Notes under the pieces: generated by a model
Databases searched by the model: none
What the model saw: the letters and a program-made list of their open reading frames with translations, nothing else
Told to the model about the DNA's origin: nothing
In this document: in pieces, positions 15,901-22,885 of the stretch
Layout: every line of letters begins with the position of its first letter
Numbering within the stretch: position 1 is the first letter of the stretch
Source of the DNA: Actinomycetota bacterium
Lineage (GTDB): Bacteria > Actinomycetota > Thermoleophilia > Solirubrobacterales > 70-9
Direction of reading: 5' to 3'
NCBI GenBank assembly: GCA_018268695.1
Contig: JAFDWD010000140.1
Location: forward strand, 1-25,158
DNA length: 25,158 nucleotides
Translations under genes and position numbers: made by a program

Positions 15901-16377
15901 GATGAAGTACGGCTTCGCGCGCCTGGCGAGCTTGGTGTCGGCCACCTCGTAGCTGAAGGAGCCGAGCCCCGATTCTCGGTCGACGCGGAACAGGAAGTCG
16001 GTGTGGCCACGCAGGCCGTCGCGCAGGAAGGCGCCTTGGTAGATGATCTCGGCGCCGGCCCGCATCGCTGCCTCGGTCGCCGCCACCGCTCTCCCGAGCG
16101 ACTCCTCCGAGCCGTCGTCGAGGGCGATCTCGACGACCTCGCGGCCTTCTTCCTTCAGTCGGGCGAGATAGGCGGCCTCATGCTCGTCACCCTTGCGCGC
16201 GAGCAGCTCGGCGTCGGCGCCACGCTCCGGCTCGCCGACTCCATCGCCCCGGACCCTGGCGAGGTCGAGCGCGGTCAGATGCTCACAGGCCAGGTAGTTG
16301 TTGAGGTCGCTGGCCGAGAGGATGAGTTGTCCGTCTAGCTGCTGCATGTCGATCGGGTCGCCGTCTGGCATCGACAC
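12976..16377 (-). CDS. TM0106-type RecB/Cas4-like nuclease fused to DEDD exonuclease and SF1 helicase
   Basis: An 1133-residue three-module enzyme, first gene of the operon. Module 1 (about 18-240) is a PD-(D/E)XK nuclease of the TM0106/RecB/Cas4 kind: D127 in 'GHTDFLF', D147-T-K149 in 'YEVADTKLA', Q161 in 'QLCFYS', and four cysteines (C31, C227, C230, C236) spaced for a 4Fe-4S cluster. Module 2 (about 328-500) is a DEDD-type 3'-5' exonuclease: D332/E334 in 'VFFDMEGDP' and 'AYNEDDC' (490-496). Module 3 (about 690-1120) is an SF1 UPF1/DNA2-like helicase: Walker A G-P-P-G-S-G-K-T (752-759), D-E-A-G (864-867), 'LLGDPQQLPQ' and, near the end, 'VGTVDKLQGQQ' and 'NVAISRAR'. The GTG at 16377 has AGAGG 7 nt upstream; the ATG at 16371 is an alternative. 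It probably unwinds and degrades DNA in the cytoplasm. Confidence 0.9.
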   Translation of the reverse strand: MSMPDGDPIDMQQLDGQLILSASDLNNYLACEHLTALDLARVRGDGVGEPERGADAELLARKGDEHEAAYLARLKEEGREVVEIALDDGSEESLGRAVAATEAAMRAGAEIIYQGAFLRDGLRGHTDFLFRVDRESGLGSFSYEVADTKLARRAKPYFILQLCFYSELVAATQRLEPELIHVVLGDGTRHPFRLVEFSAYFRHVRGSFLADLAEGVTGTYPEPVAHCSICRWRSACDGRREADDHLSLVANITRAQRERLAGAGVTTLAALADHPPAVRGIEPGVLRRLNRQAALQLGHRDTGRLGFEFRDAVEGKGFARLPVPSAGDVFFDMEGDPLFDDGGLEYLFGYVTNGDQGPRFEALWGRDRVEEREALERFLDAMTERRLLHPDLHIYHYNHYEVTALKRLVGAHGTREEELDDLLRGEVFVDLYKVVREGLLISQPSYSIKKVEAFYMEQRDTAVTDGGDSVIEFERWLDEGDPTILEAIAAYNEDDCVSTLLLSDWLLTLRAELAARLAAEGEDAPEWFETAERKPLSEGKLAELAENEQLLTELLDGVPEVTGDRDAEQQGRWLIAQLVEYHHRESRPVYWSMFSRMEAEPDALVGDPECIGRLVPDRATPPRKDARSIVERLLFPLQETKLRAGSAVLDQRDGGNPGSIIDIDVEAGWLDLKRGPKLQKRPLPEALIPPGPYGTLEQQRALARLAQAILAGDRDTYAAAQKILRRELPALHGHELTEVAAALDHSYLFVQGPPGSGKTYSGARVIVDLLEASNRVGVTSSSHKVIHNMLAEIERVACERDFEFTGRKKCSDGNPESEFESPHGLIESIDDNAALNDPGVRLTAGTSWHYCREDTARLDYLVIDEAGQVSLADALALATAARNVILLGDPQQLPQVSQAAHPPGSALSVLEHLLGERQTVEADRGVFLAETWRMHPDVAAFVSELMYDGRLASAPGRERQRIVGEGALSGTGLRWLEVDHDGHSQSAPEEAEAIGAAIGELLGGGARYVDHDGEEHALGPADILVLTPFNAQVRCLEERLPAGVRVGTVDKLQGQQAQIAFYSMATSSGDDVPRNVEFLFSRNRFNVAISRARCLSVLVCSPRLLDIRANSIEQMRLVNALCSFAETADRTSA

Positions 16378-16435
16378 CTGACGGCCTCTGCATTACCCCT
16401 CCCCTTGCCGAGTGCGTGAACGATGCCTACCAAAC

Positions 16436-16464
16436 TTGTCCGGACGGCGTGAACTGCGTAATCC
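16436..16464 (+). promoter_or_regulatory. Possible promoter for the DUF3800 gene (leaderless)
   Basis: TTGTCC (16436-16441) and TAATCC (16459-16464) are 17 nt apart; the -35 is fair and the -10 weak. Transcription would start at or next to the ATG at 16474, which has no Shine-Dalgarno, so a leaderless message is possible. The 96-bp divergent gap must also hold the promoter of the minus-strand operon; I could not pick one out. Confidence 0.3.
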
Positions 16465-16473
16465 TTCCGGCCC

Positions 16474-17220
16474 ATGCATCTCCTCTTTCTCGACGAGTCG
16501 GGCAAGCCTGGTGATCGCTCCTTCGCGATCGGAGGCGTGGCCGTGCGGGCAGACGAGTGGAGTCGCCTCCGGGACCTCGTACATGGGGCATTCGAACGCC
16601 ACGACTGGCCGCTCGACAAGGAGGCCAAGTGGCACGGGATCAAGACCGGCGAAGTGCCTCCCGCCCTCGCCGACGACCTCTATGGGGCGCTCCATGCCGC
16701 GCCGATCACCTGCTTCACGGTGATCCTGCGACCGCTCGCCGGCCGCCAGATCGAGGGCTTCGATCGCTTCTTCGCGGACGAGGAGACGACCTACGCGACG
16801 GCGCTGATGTTCGTCGCCGAGCGCTATCAGCGGTTCCTCGCCGAGCGCGACTCGTTCGGCGCGATGATCCTCGACAGCCGCAGGCGCGAGGTCGACGACC
16901 GGGTGCGCCGCTTCTTCGAGCGCCTTCAGGAGGAGGGGACCCCGTTCACCAGGCTCGAGCGGATCGTCGACAGCCTGTTCCTCGGCCCCTCTCACTTCTC
17001 AGTCGGGCTGCAGACAGCGGACCTCGTCGTCGCCTGCACCCTGGCCGGCAGGTTCCAGCTCGGCGATGCCAGTCGCTGGTACAAAGAGCTGCTCCCGAAC
17101 TTCCACCGCCATCCCGCCACCGGGACCGTTGAGGGAGTCGGCATCAAGGAGTTCCCGTCTCGTTCCCACGGCGAGGATCCCGCGCCCGATCGCCTCTTTG
17201 ACCTGCATGGTGGAACGTAG
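16474..17220 (+). CDS. DUF3800-domain protein
   Basis: A 248-residue protein. The start 'MHLLFLDESGKPGDRSFAIG' carries the DUF3800 signature D7-E8-S9-G10, an RNase H-like first strand. The middle has conserved-looking acidic positions ('GAMILDSRRREVDDRVRRFF'), and the C-terminal 'FSVGLQTADLVVACTL' matches the family's closing L-Q-x-A-D-x-V helix. DUF3800 proteins are predicted RNase H-fold nucleases or binding proteins common in defence islands and beside mobile genes; none has a firm role known to me. It is transcribed away from the five-gene operon across a 96-bp gap, so the two may share regulation. It has no Shine-Dalgarno and may be leaderless. Confidence 0.85.
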   Translation: MHLLFLDESGKPGDRSFAIGGVAVRADEWSRLRDLVHGAFERHDWPLDKEAKWHGIKTGEVPPALADDLYGALHAAPITCFTVILRPLAGRQIEGFDRFFADEETTYATALMFVAERYQRFLAERDSFGAMILDSRRREVDDRVRRFFERLQEEGTPFTRLERIVDSLFLGPSHFSVGLQTADLVVACTLAGRFQLGDASRWYKELLPNFHRHPATGTVEGVGIKEFPSRSHGEDPAPDRLFDLHGGT

Positions 17221-17311
17221 ACACCGCGTGATCCTCGAGTGAGGCGGGCCAGGCCAGTACCTGGTCGACGAGTCCCGCCGCCGGGCTCGACCGTCGGGGA
17301 CCCTCGTCAAG

Positions 17312-17896
17312 ATGAGGGCGATGACTCCAGCCGAGCCGAAAGGATCACCGTTGGATCAGGAGAGTCCCGGAGGTTCGGCGCTGGCCTTCAGGCCCCGACT
17401 AGATCGTGTCGAGGACCTGATCCGTGCGAGGGTCGAGGCGACCGGTACGCCAGTCGCGGACGAGGAGCACCTATGGGATCTCCCCGCGATCTCACTCTTC
17501 GAGCTCTTCCCAGCAGAAGACTGGCTCCCCCCTCACTACGGACGGGTCTCGAGGGCGCTCTGGACCCTGGTCGACCAGGTCTTCAAGGCGGCCGACCTTC
17601 CCGAGGATTGTCCGCCGGGTTCTTCCGCCAAGAGCGTCCAGATCGCGGATGTCTACGAGATGGTCGTCCCTGCGGAGTCGCGGACGACTTTTCTTTCCCT
17701 CTGGTTCAAGCCCGAGGAGCCGGTGCTCATAGCCGCGCCGGAGATCCCCCTCGTCCTGCTCGATCCGCAGGGAGCACGGCTTGGCCAGACCCGATCGGCG
17801 CTGCATCGGTTGATCTGGGAGATGGTCGAGCGCCTCAACATCGCGATGCCCGCCGCACGCTCCTTGGCGGTTTCGCGGGCATCGGAGCCCCACTGA
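17312..17896 (+). CDS. Hypothetical protein downstream of DUF3800
   Basis: A 194-residue protein of no recognised family. The composition looks like a real soluble protein: 'RLDRVEDLIRARVEATGTPV', 'LPAISLFELFPAEDWLPPHY', 'LSLWFKPEEPVLIAAPEIPL', then a helical end. There is no signal peptide, membrane helix or catalytic motif that I can name. The start is uncertain: ATG 17312, ATG 17321 or a later codon, none with a clear ribosome site. It lies 91 bp after the DUF3800 gene on the same strand and may be co-transcribed with it. It converges with the 100-residue gene of the Mod-Res block across a 73-bp gap containing a small CCTCCA/TGGAGG hairpin (17903-17919) without a T-tract. Confidence 0.65.
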   Translation: MRAMTPAEPKGSPLDQESPGGSALAFRPRLDRVEDLIRARVEATGTPVADEEHLWDLPAISLFELFPAEDWLPPHYGRVSRALWTLVDQVFKAADLPEDCPPGSSAKSVQIADVYEMVVPAESRTTFLSLWFKPEEPVLIAAPEIPLVLLDPQGARLGQTRSALHRLIWEMVERLNIAMPAARSLAVSRASEPH

Positions 17897-17969
17897 GTCG
17901 GACCTCCAGGATGTGGAGGACCCGTTCGCCGGGGGGCAGGGAGAGGCGACTCGAAAAGTCGAGGACTAC

Positions 17970-18272
17970 CTACGACACCCAGCGGGCGTGGGCAAGCTCG
18001 TGCCGATACTGGCCGGTGGCGAGGTAGGCACGGAGGCGACGACCTGGTACCAGCGGTCTGATCTTGCGGACCGCGCGGGCCGGCGTCTTCTCCTCGGTCG
18101 CGTAAACCCGCCGATAGTCAGGCGAGTCAGGATCCGCCTGCGGGTCGGTGGCAAAGATGAGGAACCCCCGTCGTTGGGAGCGGGCTCGATTCGCCTCTGC
18201 GATCTGCTCCTGCTCGGCCTCCAGTTCCGCTGCCCAGGCAAAGAGGTCTATCTGCTCTGCTGCTTCCGCCAT
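17970..18272 (-). CDS. 100-residue protein coupled to Mod-Res, unknown
   Basis: The ATG at 18272 overlaps the stop of the Res gene by one base (TGATG), so translation is probably coupled; there is no separate ribosome site, and a TTG immediately upstream is a possible alternative start. The N-terminal third is acidic and helical ('QIDLFAWAAELEAEQEQIAE'), with a coiled-coil look; the rest is basic ('TPARAVRKIRPLVPGRRLRA'). This acidic-then-basic layout fits a small adaptor, DNA mimic or regulator. Standard Type III systems have only Mod and Res, so a third coupled gene is unusual. I recognise no family. Confidence 0.6.
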   Translation of the reverse strand: MAEAAEQIDLFAWAAELEAEQEQIAEANRARSQRRGFLIFATDPQADPDSPDYRRVYATEEKTPARAVRKIRPLVPGRRLRAYLATGQYRHELAHARWVS

Positions 18273-20890
18273 CAAGGTTCTTGTACCACGTCATCCGGTT
18301 GGCCAAGCCTCGCTTCGACGAAACGGCGCAAAGACTCCACGCTCTCGCCAGTAAAGGCGTCAAAGACGGCCTGGTCGACACGCAGGTAGGACCAGCCCCG
18401 TCCGGTTAGCTTGGAGACGTCCCGGCACCAGCGGCGCGCCCTCTTGTCTTTGAAAGGTACGTCGGGATCTCGAAGCCCCTTGGTCTCGACGATCATGCAG
18501 GAGTCGTCAGCCAGGCGAAGGACAAAATCCGGGTAGTAGTAGCGCAATGCCCCGCTCTCGGCGATGTACTCGAGCGCGAACCGACCGAACACCGGGAGCT
18601 TGGCGAACGCGGCGACGTCGTCGGCCCGATCGAGGAAAAGAGCGAAGCGGCGCTCAAGGTCGTTGTCGACCGCCGTCAGGTTGAAGACCGTCCTCTCACA
18701 CTCGACAATCGCCCGCGACCAAGAAAACGGCGGCGTCTCCGTCATCCGGATCGCCGTCTCCGTGATCGTTGCCTCTCGCTCCTCCAGGCGCAGGGCCCGG
18801 ATCGCCTCGGCGAACGCCTGCTTGACGAGCTCCTGAGCGTCATTCTCCGCCAGGCGCCTGAGGACCACTTTGTCATCCAGACCGACGGGATTCTGGAAGA
18901 CCCGCGACTCAAGATAGGTTCGCACTAGCGGGGCCAAGACGGCGAAGGCTCCTGAGACACCTGCGAGGCCGCCTGCCTCGCAGGCGCGTTTGGTGAAATA
19001 GGAGATCACGCCAGATGGATCCTCGGCGTAGGGGACCTCGAACTCGTATTCCTCGATGATGCCCTTGTCGATGAGCTGCCGGCCTCGGTACCGGATGTAC
19101 TCGTCCGGCTCGATGTCCGGCACCGCGAGGGGACTCGGCGGCGGGGCGATCGAGGCTTGTTCCAGTCGCTCGAGCGGAAACTCCTGAAGACTGAGGGACC
19201 GGGTCAGCACCGGGATCGAGATCTCATACCTCCGCTTCCCCTCGTCGGGGAAGATGGCGACCGCATTCGGTCCGATGTCGTCGATCTCTTCGCGCTCGAC
19301 GACCAGACCGCCGTCGAGCTCTTTGGTCCAGAGATCCTTGAAAGCTTCGTGCTCGATCACGACCACACGCTCGTCGAAGCCGGAGCCGGGCGGCGTCATT
19401 CGACGCAATCCCCGGCCAAGCGCCTGCTCCGGCAGGATTTTCGCTTTCGCGGAGAGGCTCCGCAGGGTGACGATCACGCTGACGTTCCGCACGTCCCACC
19501 CCTCGCGCAGCATCAAGACGCTGACGATGCAGCGGACCGGACTCTCGTCACCGTCTATGTCACGAGCCGCCCGCCGAGCGAGGTCCAGGTCGGCTTTGCT
19601 GACTTCGCCGGACCGGTTCGTGTGTATGACGAGGAGCTTGTCACCGGCGAAATCAGGAAGCTGACGTAGGTAGTCCCCGACCTCGTCGGCCGCCTGGGTG
19701 TTCTCGCACATGACGAACAACGCGGGGCGCATTCCAGAAGGGGCAAGGTCCTCGTCGAACTTGCGCCACCGCCCCACCGCCGCGTCGATCCAGCGGCGAT
19801 ACCGCTGGATAGCCGTGTCGCCCAGCTCCGGTGCGGCCCCATGAAGCTCTCCGATCACAGGCGTCTTGACGATTCCGTCCTCCACCGCATCCGCGAGGGG
19901 GTAGTCGACGACGACGTGACGGAAGATGCGCCCCTTCTGATCTTTCGGAGTGGCGGAGAAGTCAAGCTGCGAGACGACGCCACTTCCGGTGTCTGCTGGT
20001 GATCCTTCCCGCAGAGTTGCGTGAAGCCTCTCGATCGACTGGTTCCATTTCAGTTTCTCCGACCAGACATGATGCGCCTCGTCGTTGATGACCATCACGC
20101 GGCCGCGATCGGCTATCTGGCGGAAGAGCGCTTCGGCGGCGCCGACGGCACGATCGGTGACTCGCGGACCGACCATCGCCTCCACGGGGTTGGGCTCGCC
20201 GTCATCGTTTCCCGCGGGTGCCTCGTAGAGCCTTTGGATGTTCGTGAGGAAAAGGACCCCCGGGGTCGTGATCGGTGGGACTTCGTCCTGCAGGACGACC
20301 GTGAGTTGGAAGTCCTCCATCCACTCAGGCGGGACGAGTGGGTCCCGGCGAAAGGTGACCGCGTCTGCGAAGTCGGTCTTCAACCGCTCGAAGACGATCA
20401 CGTTGGGGGCCAGGACGAGGAAGCTACTGGACATCGGGGAGTCGGCCTCGCGCCGGGCGTGGAAGTAGGACCAGGCGATGCAGAGACTCATCGCCATCGT
20501 CTTCCCCGACCCGGTTGCCATCTTCACCGCGAGTCGCTGCCGTCTGGTCTCGGCAGGGTCGATCATCAGCGGCTCGGTTGCGTAACCGATCAGATCCGAG
20601 AAGGACCTGACGCGACTGATCTCGGATAGATAGATGAAGGTCTCGACCGCCTCGCGCTGACAGAAGAAGAACCGCACAGGTTCCCCATTCGTGCGCCTGT
20701 GGTCTTCCTCGAACCAGAACTGGAGCAGGCGTAGCGAGGTGTCGCTGGCGCCGGCATATCCGTTCGCCCGCCAAGCGTCCACGGCGGCGCGGACGCCGTT
20801 GACCAGGTGCGTCGCCTCGCTCGGGCGGCGTCTGGATCGGAGGCCGTAGGGATCCGGGGCGCGGGTTCCCGGCGCCTCGGTGCCGGTCAC
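18272..20890 (-). CDS. Type III-like restriction enzyme, helicase-nuclease (Res) subunit
   Basis: An 872-residue protein expected to form a complex with Mod and cut unmodified DNA after ATP-driven movement. Motifs: Walker A in 'MATGSGKT' (124-131), D-E-A-H (270-273), F-S-A-T-P-K-D (311-317), and in the second lobe 'VSVLMLREGWDVRNVSVIVT' and 'EQALGRGLRRM'. At the C-terminus 'YYYPDFVLRL' (D788) and E802-T-K804 form the PD-(D/E)XK nuclease site typical of Res subunits. The length fits the family. The GTG at 20890 is chosen because it overlaps the Mod stop by 4 nt (GTGA) and follows GAGGTGG at about 7 nt; an open extension upstream to 21040 overlaps Mod and looks non-coding. The gene lies between Mod and the small coupled protein. 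Confidence 0.88.
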   Translation of the reverse strand: MTGTEAPGTRAPDPYGLRSRRRPSEATHLVNGVRAAVDAWRANGYAGASDTSLRLLQFWFEEDHRRTNGEPVRFFFCQREAVETFIYLSEISRVRSFSDLIGYATEPLMIDPAETRRQRLAVKMATGSGKTMAMSLCIAWSYFHARREADSPMSSSFLVLAPNVIVFERLKTDFADAVTFRRDPLVPPEWMEDFQLTVVLQDEVPPITTPGVLFLTNIQRLYEAPAGNDDGEPNPVEAMVGPRVTDRAVGAAEALFRQIADRGRVMVINDEAHHVWSEKLKWNQSIERLHATLREGSPADTGSGVVSQLDFSATPKDQKGRIFRHVVVDYPLADAVEDGIVKTPVIGELHGAAPELGDTAIQRYRRWIDAAVGRWRKFDEDLAPSGMRPALFVMCENTQAADEVGDYLRQLPDFAGDKLLVIHTNRSGEVSKADLDLARRAARDIDGDESPVRCIVSVLMLREGWDVRNVSVIVTLRSLSAKAKILPEQALGRGLRRMTPPGSGFDERVVVIEHEAFKDLWTKELDGGLVVEREEIDDIGPNAVAIFPDEGKRRYEISIPVLTRSLSLQEFPLERLEQASIAPPPSPLAVPDIEPDEYIRYRGRQLIDKGIIEEYEFEVPYAEDPSGVISYFTKRACEAGGLAGVSGAFAVLAPLVRTYLESRVFQNPVGLDDKVVLRRLAENDAQELVKQAFAEAIRALRLEEREATITETAIRMTETPPFSWSRAIVECERTVFNLTAVDNDLERRFALFLDRADDVAAFAKLPVFGRFALEYIAESGALRYYYPDFVLRLADDSCMIVETKGLRDPDVPFKDKRARRWCRDVSKLTGRGWSYLRVDQAVFDAFTGESVESLRRFVEARLGQPDDVVQEP

Positions 20891-22653
20891 TTGACCGCCA
20901 CCTCGGCGACCTTGGTCGTGTCGTTTCCGAAGATGTCGATGATCTTGACGACGATCGTGTGGCGGCCGGCCTCCCCATACTCGTGAGGTTCGGATTCGCG
21001 TGCCAGAGTCGGTTGTTCGCGAGTCCGGTAGGCCTGCCACTGATTGTGGAAGGTGTCATCGGTGTAGTCGAAGTCCACCGACCAGTAGTCGATCAGGTCA
21101 GACCAGCTTCCGATCTCCTCCCTCACCGCCGCGGGGATCAACTCCTCGCTGGGTATGACGAAATCCTTCAGCGCCACCGAAACCTCGCGTCCCTTGCGTT
21201 TGACGTCGAGGTCGACGTGCGCCAGCTCGAAGAAGCGAACCGCGTCTGCTTCGCGGACCGCGGGCTCGATTATCTCCCTCGGGATCTGAAGCGGGCGCAG
21301 ATCGAGGCCACGGCGGCGAGCTGTCTCCCCGATCGTGTCGTGGAGGCCCATCTCCCACTCCCACCCGAGGACATCGCAGGACTCAATCCCGTTGTCGGCC
21401 ATCTCATCCATGACTTCCTCGAGCTCGTCGATCGTCACGGGGGCGTCCGTCGCGCCGACATGGACCATCCTTCCGGCCTTCTTGCCATGAAGGGTGGTGA
21501 ACCCGTCGACCGGCTCAGCGCGGAAAAAGGAAAGAATGGTGTCGAGGTAGGCGGCGAGACGCCCGTTCCCCGACTCTCGTTGCCAGCGCTGTCGCTCATA
21601 GGCGCCGAGGTTCTTTATCTCGAAGGGCCGGCAGTCCGCGATGTTCAGGAGTCTCTTACGGGTGGTATGGATCGAGAATCGACCCAGGTCGGAGCCGATC
21701 CAGCGGCGGCCGAGTTCCTCTGCCGCGACCAGCGCGGTCCCTGATCCCACGAAGAAGTCCGCCACAAGATCACCCTCGTTCGTGGCGGCGGCGATCACCC
21801 GCCGGGCGAGGGTCAGGGGCTTCTGCGTCTCGTATCGGACGTTCTCGGTCTTGTCGGCAGGCTGGAGCATCGACAAGCGCCAGACGTCGTCGACCGTCCG
21901 TTCGGTGCTCTCCTGGTAGAGCACCTTGCCGGTCTCGGGGTCCTTGGCATTGACGATCGCCTGTTTCTCTTTGTCCCAGACCCTTTTGATCTGTTTGATC
22001 GGTTTGTCGCGCTGCTCCCGCTGGCGGTGGAACGTGTAGCTGGCCGACTTCGAATACCAGAAGAGAACGTCGTGATTCGACGCGAAACGCTCGATGTTTC
22101 CCTGCATCTTGTTGTAGTACCACCACACGATCTCGTTCAGAAAGCGATCCGCGCCGAAGATCTCATCCAGTAGGACTTTCACGTAGTGCCCTTGGTGCCA
22201 GTCGAGGTGCACGAACAGAGATCCGGTCTCTGAGAGCAGCTCGTGCATCAGGATCAGCCGCTCGTAGAGCATCTCTAGATAGGAGCCTCTGCCGCGACCC
22301 CAGGTGTCGCGATAGGCGTGCTCCTCGAGAATCGACGGCTTCTTCTCGAGGGTTTCGTCTCCCACTTCGACCCGATACGCGAAGTCAGCGCCGGTGTCGA
22401 ACGGGGGGTCGACGTAAATGAGGTCGATGGATCCGGCGAATTCGGAGAGGAGGCTGCTCATCACCAACTTGTTGTCGCCCCAGATCAGCTGGTTCGGCGA
22501 CTGGTTCGCTTCGGAGCCGCTGGTAGCAAGTAGCGAGCCACTGTCTCGATCGCGAGTCGCGCGAGACTGGTTGATGGTCTCGACGGTCTGGAAGGGAAGC
22601 CTGATCCGCTCCACATCGTTCGGCTTCCCGTCCCACTCCAGCCGGACACTCAT
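20887..22653 (-). CDS. Type III-like DNA methyltransferase (Mod), beta-class N6-adenine/N4-cytosine
   Basis: A 588-residue S-adenosylmethionine-dependent methyltransferase. The catalytic D-P-P-F motif (82-85, after 'GSIDLIYV') precedes the AdoMet-binding motif F-V-G-S-G (301-305 in 'LVADFFVGSGTALVAAEELG'), the order of beta-class enzymes. 'YETQKPLTLARRVIAAATNE' (274-293) is the usual motif X. The target-recognition part would lie at about 100-270. Residues 330-588 are an added C-terminal region ending in 'GEAGRHTIVVKIIDIFGNDT', which looks like a beta-sandwich (PKD-like) strand set. The ATG at 22653 has GGAGG about 9 nt upstream; an open extension further upstream is not supported. It modifies the host's own sites and guides Res. 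The recognition sequence cannot be read from the protein. Confidence 0.9.
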   Translation of the reverse strand: MSVRLEWDGKPNDVERIRLPFQTVETINQSRATRDRDSGSLLATSGSEANQSPNQLIWGDNKLVMSSLLSEFAGSIDLIYVDPPFDTGADFAYRVEVGDETLEKKPSILEEHAYRDTWGRGRGSYLEMLYERLILMHELLSETGSLFVHLDWHQGHYVKVLLDEIFGADRFLNEIVWWYYNKMQGNIERFASNHDVLFWYSKSASYTFHRQREQRDKPIKQIKRVWDKEKQAIVNAKDPETGKVLYQESTERTVDDVWRLSMLQPADKTENVRYETQKPLTLARRVIAAATNEGDLVADFFVGSGTALVAAEELGRRWIGSDLGRFSIHTTRKRLLNIADCRPFEIKNLGAYERQRWQRESGNGRLAAYLDTILSFFRAEPVDGFTTLHGKKAGRMVHVGATDAPVTIDELEEVMDEMADNGIESCDVLGWEWEMGLHDTIGETARRRGLDLRPLQIPREIIEPAVREADAVRFFELAHVDLDVKRKGREVSVALKDFVIPSEELIPAAVREEIGSWSDLIDYWSVDFDYTDDTFHNQWQAYRTREQPTLARESEPHEYGEAGRHTIVVKIIDIFGNDTTKVAEVAVK

Positions 22654-22885
22654 CCTACGATGCCTCCAAAGTTCATCATTGGCGGGGAACCTATTGAGAA
22701 ATCCGGCGGAGCCGCCCGCTCCCGAGCTGGGATGCCGCACTCCCTGGAGCGCCGCGACGAAAGTGTGCGCCGACTTTGCGGGTTTGCGGCTACTAGGCTG
22801 AAGCACACCCACGAGGTCGACCATTGCCCCGATCGTGAGGTGAGTCCGGGCTCAGGTTTGCCTCGCTCGAGCCGATATACCGGGG

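Noticed and set aside
13330..16338. A 1002-residue plus-strand reading frame opposite the nuclease-helicase gene
   Set aside because: It is an antisense shadow of the 1133-residue gene, which has all expected catalytic motifs; long antisense frames are usual in GC-rich DNA.
6050..16377. Block A as a DISARM system
   Set aside because: It has an SNF2-type helicase and a PLD protein, but no DrmB (DUF1998), no DrmA-type helicase and no methylase in the operon; DUF6361 and the TM0106 fusion are not DISARM parts.
9289..16377. Block A as a Dpd (7-deazapurine DNA modification) system
   Set aside because: A PLD protein and helicases are shared features, but there is no TGT-like DpdA and no queuosine-pathway gene.
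12976..16377. The Cas4-like domain as evidence for a CRISPR locus
   Set aside because: No repeat-spacer array, cas1 or cas2 is present; the domain is fused to an exonuclease and SF1 helicase as in TM0106-type proteins.
17903..17919. An intrinsic terminator between the convergent genes
   Set aside because: The stem is only 6 bp and no T-tract follows on either strand.
20891..21040. A 50-residue N-terminal extension of the Res protein
   Set aside because: It overlaps Mod, is Arg-rich like a shadow frame, and the GTG at 20890 has a better ribosome site and a typical GTGA overlap.
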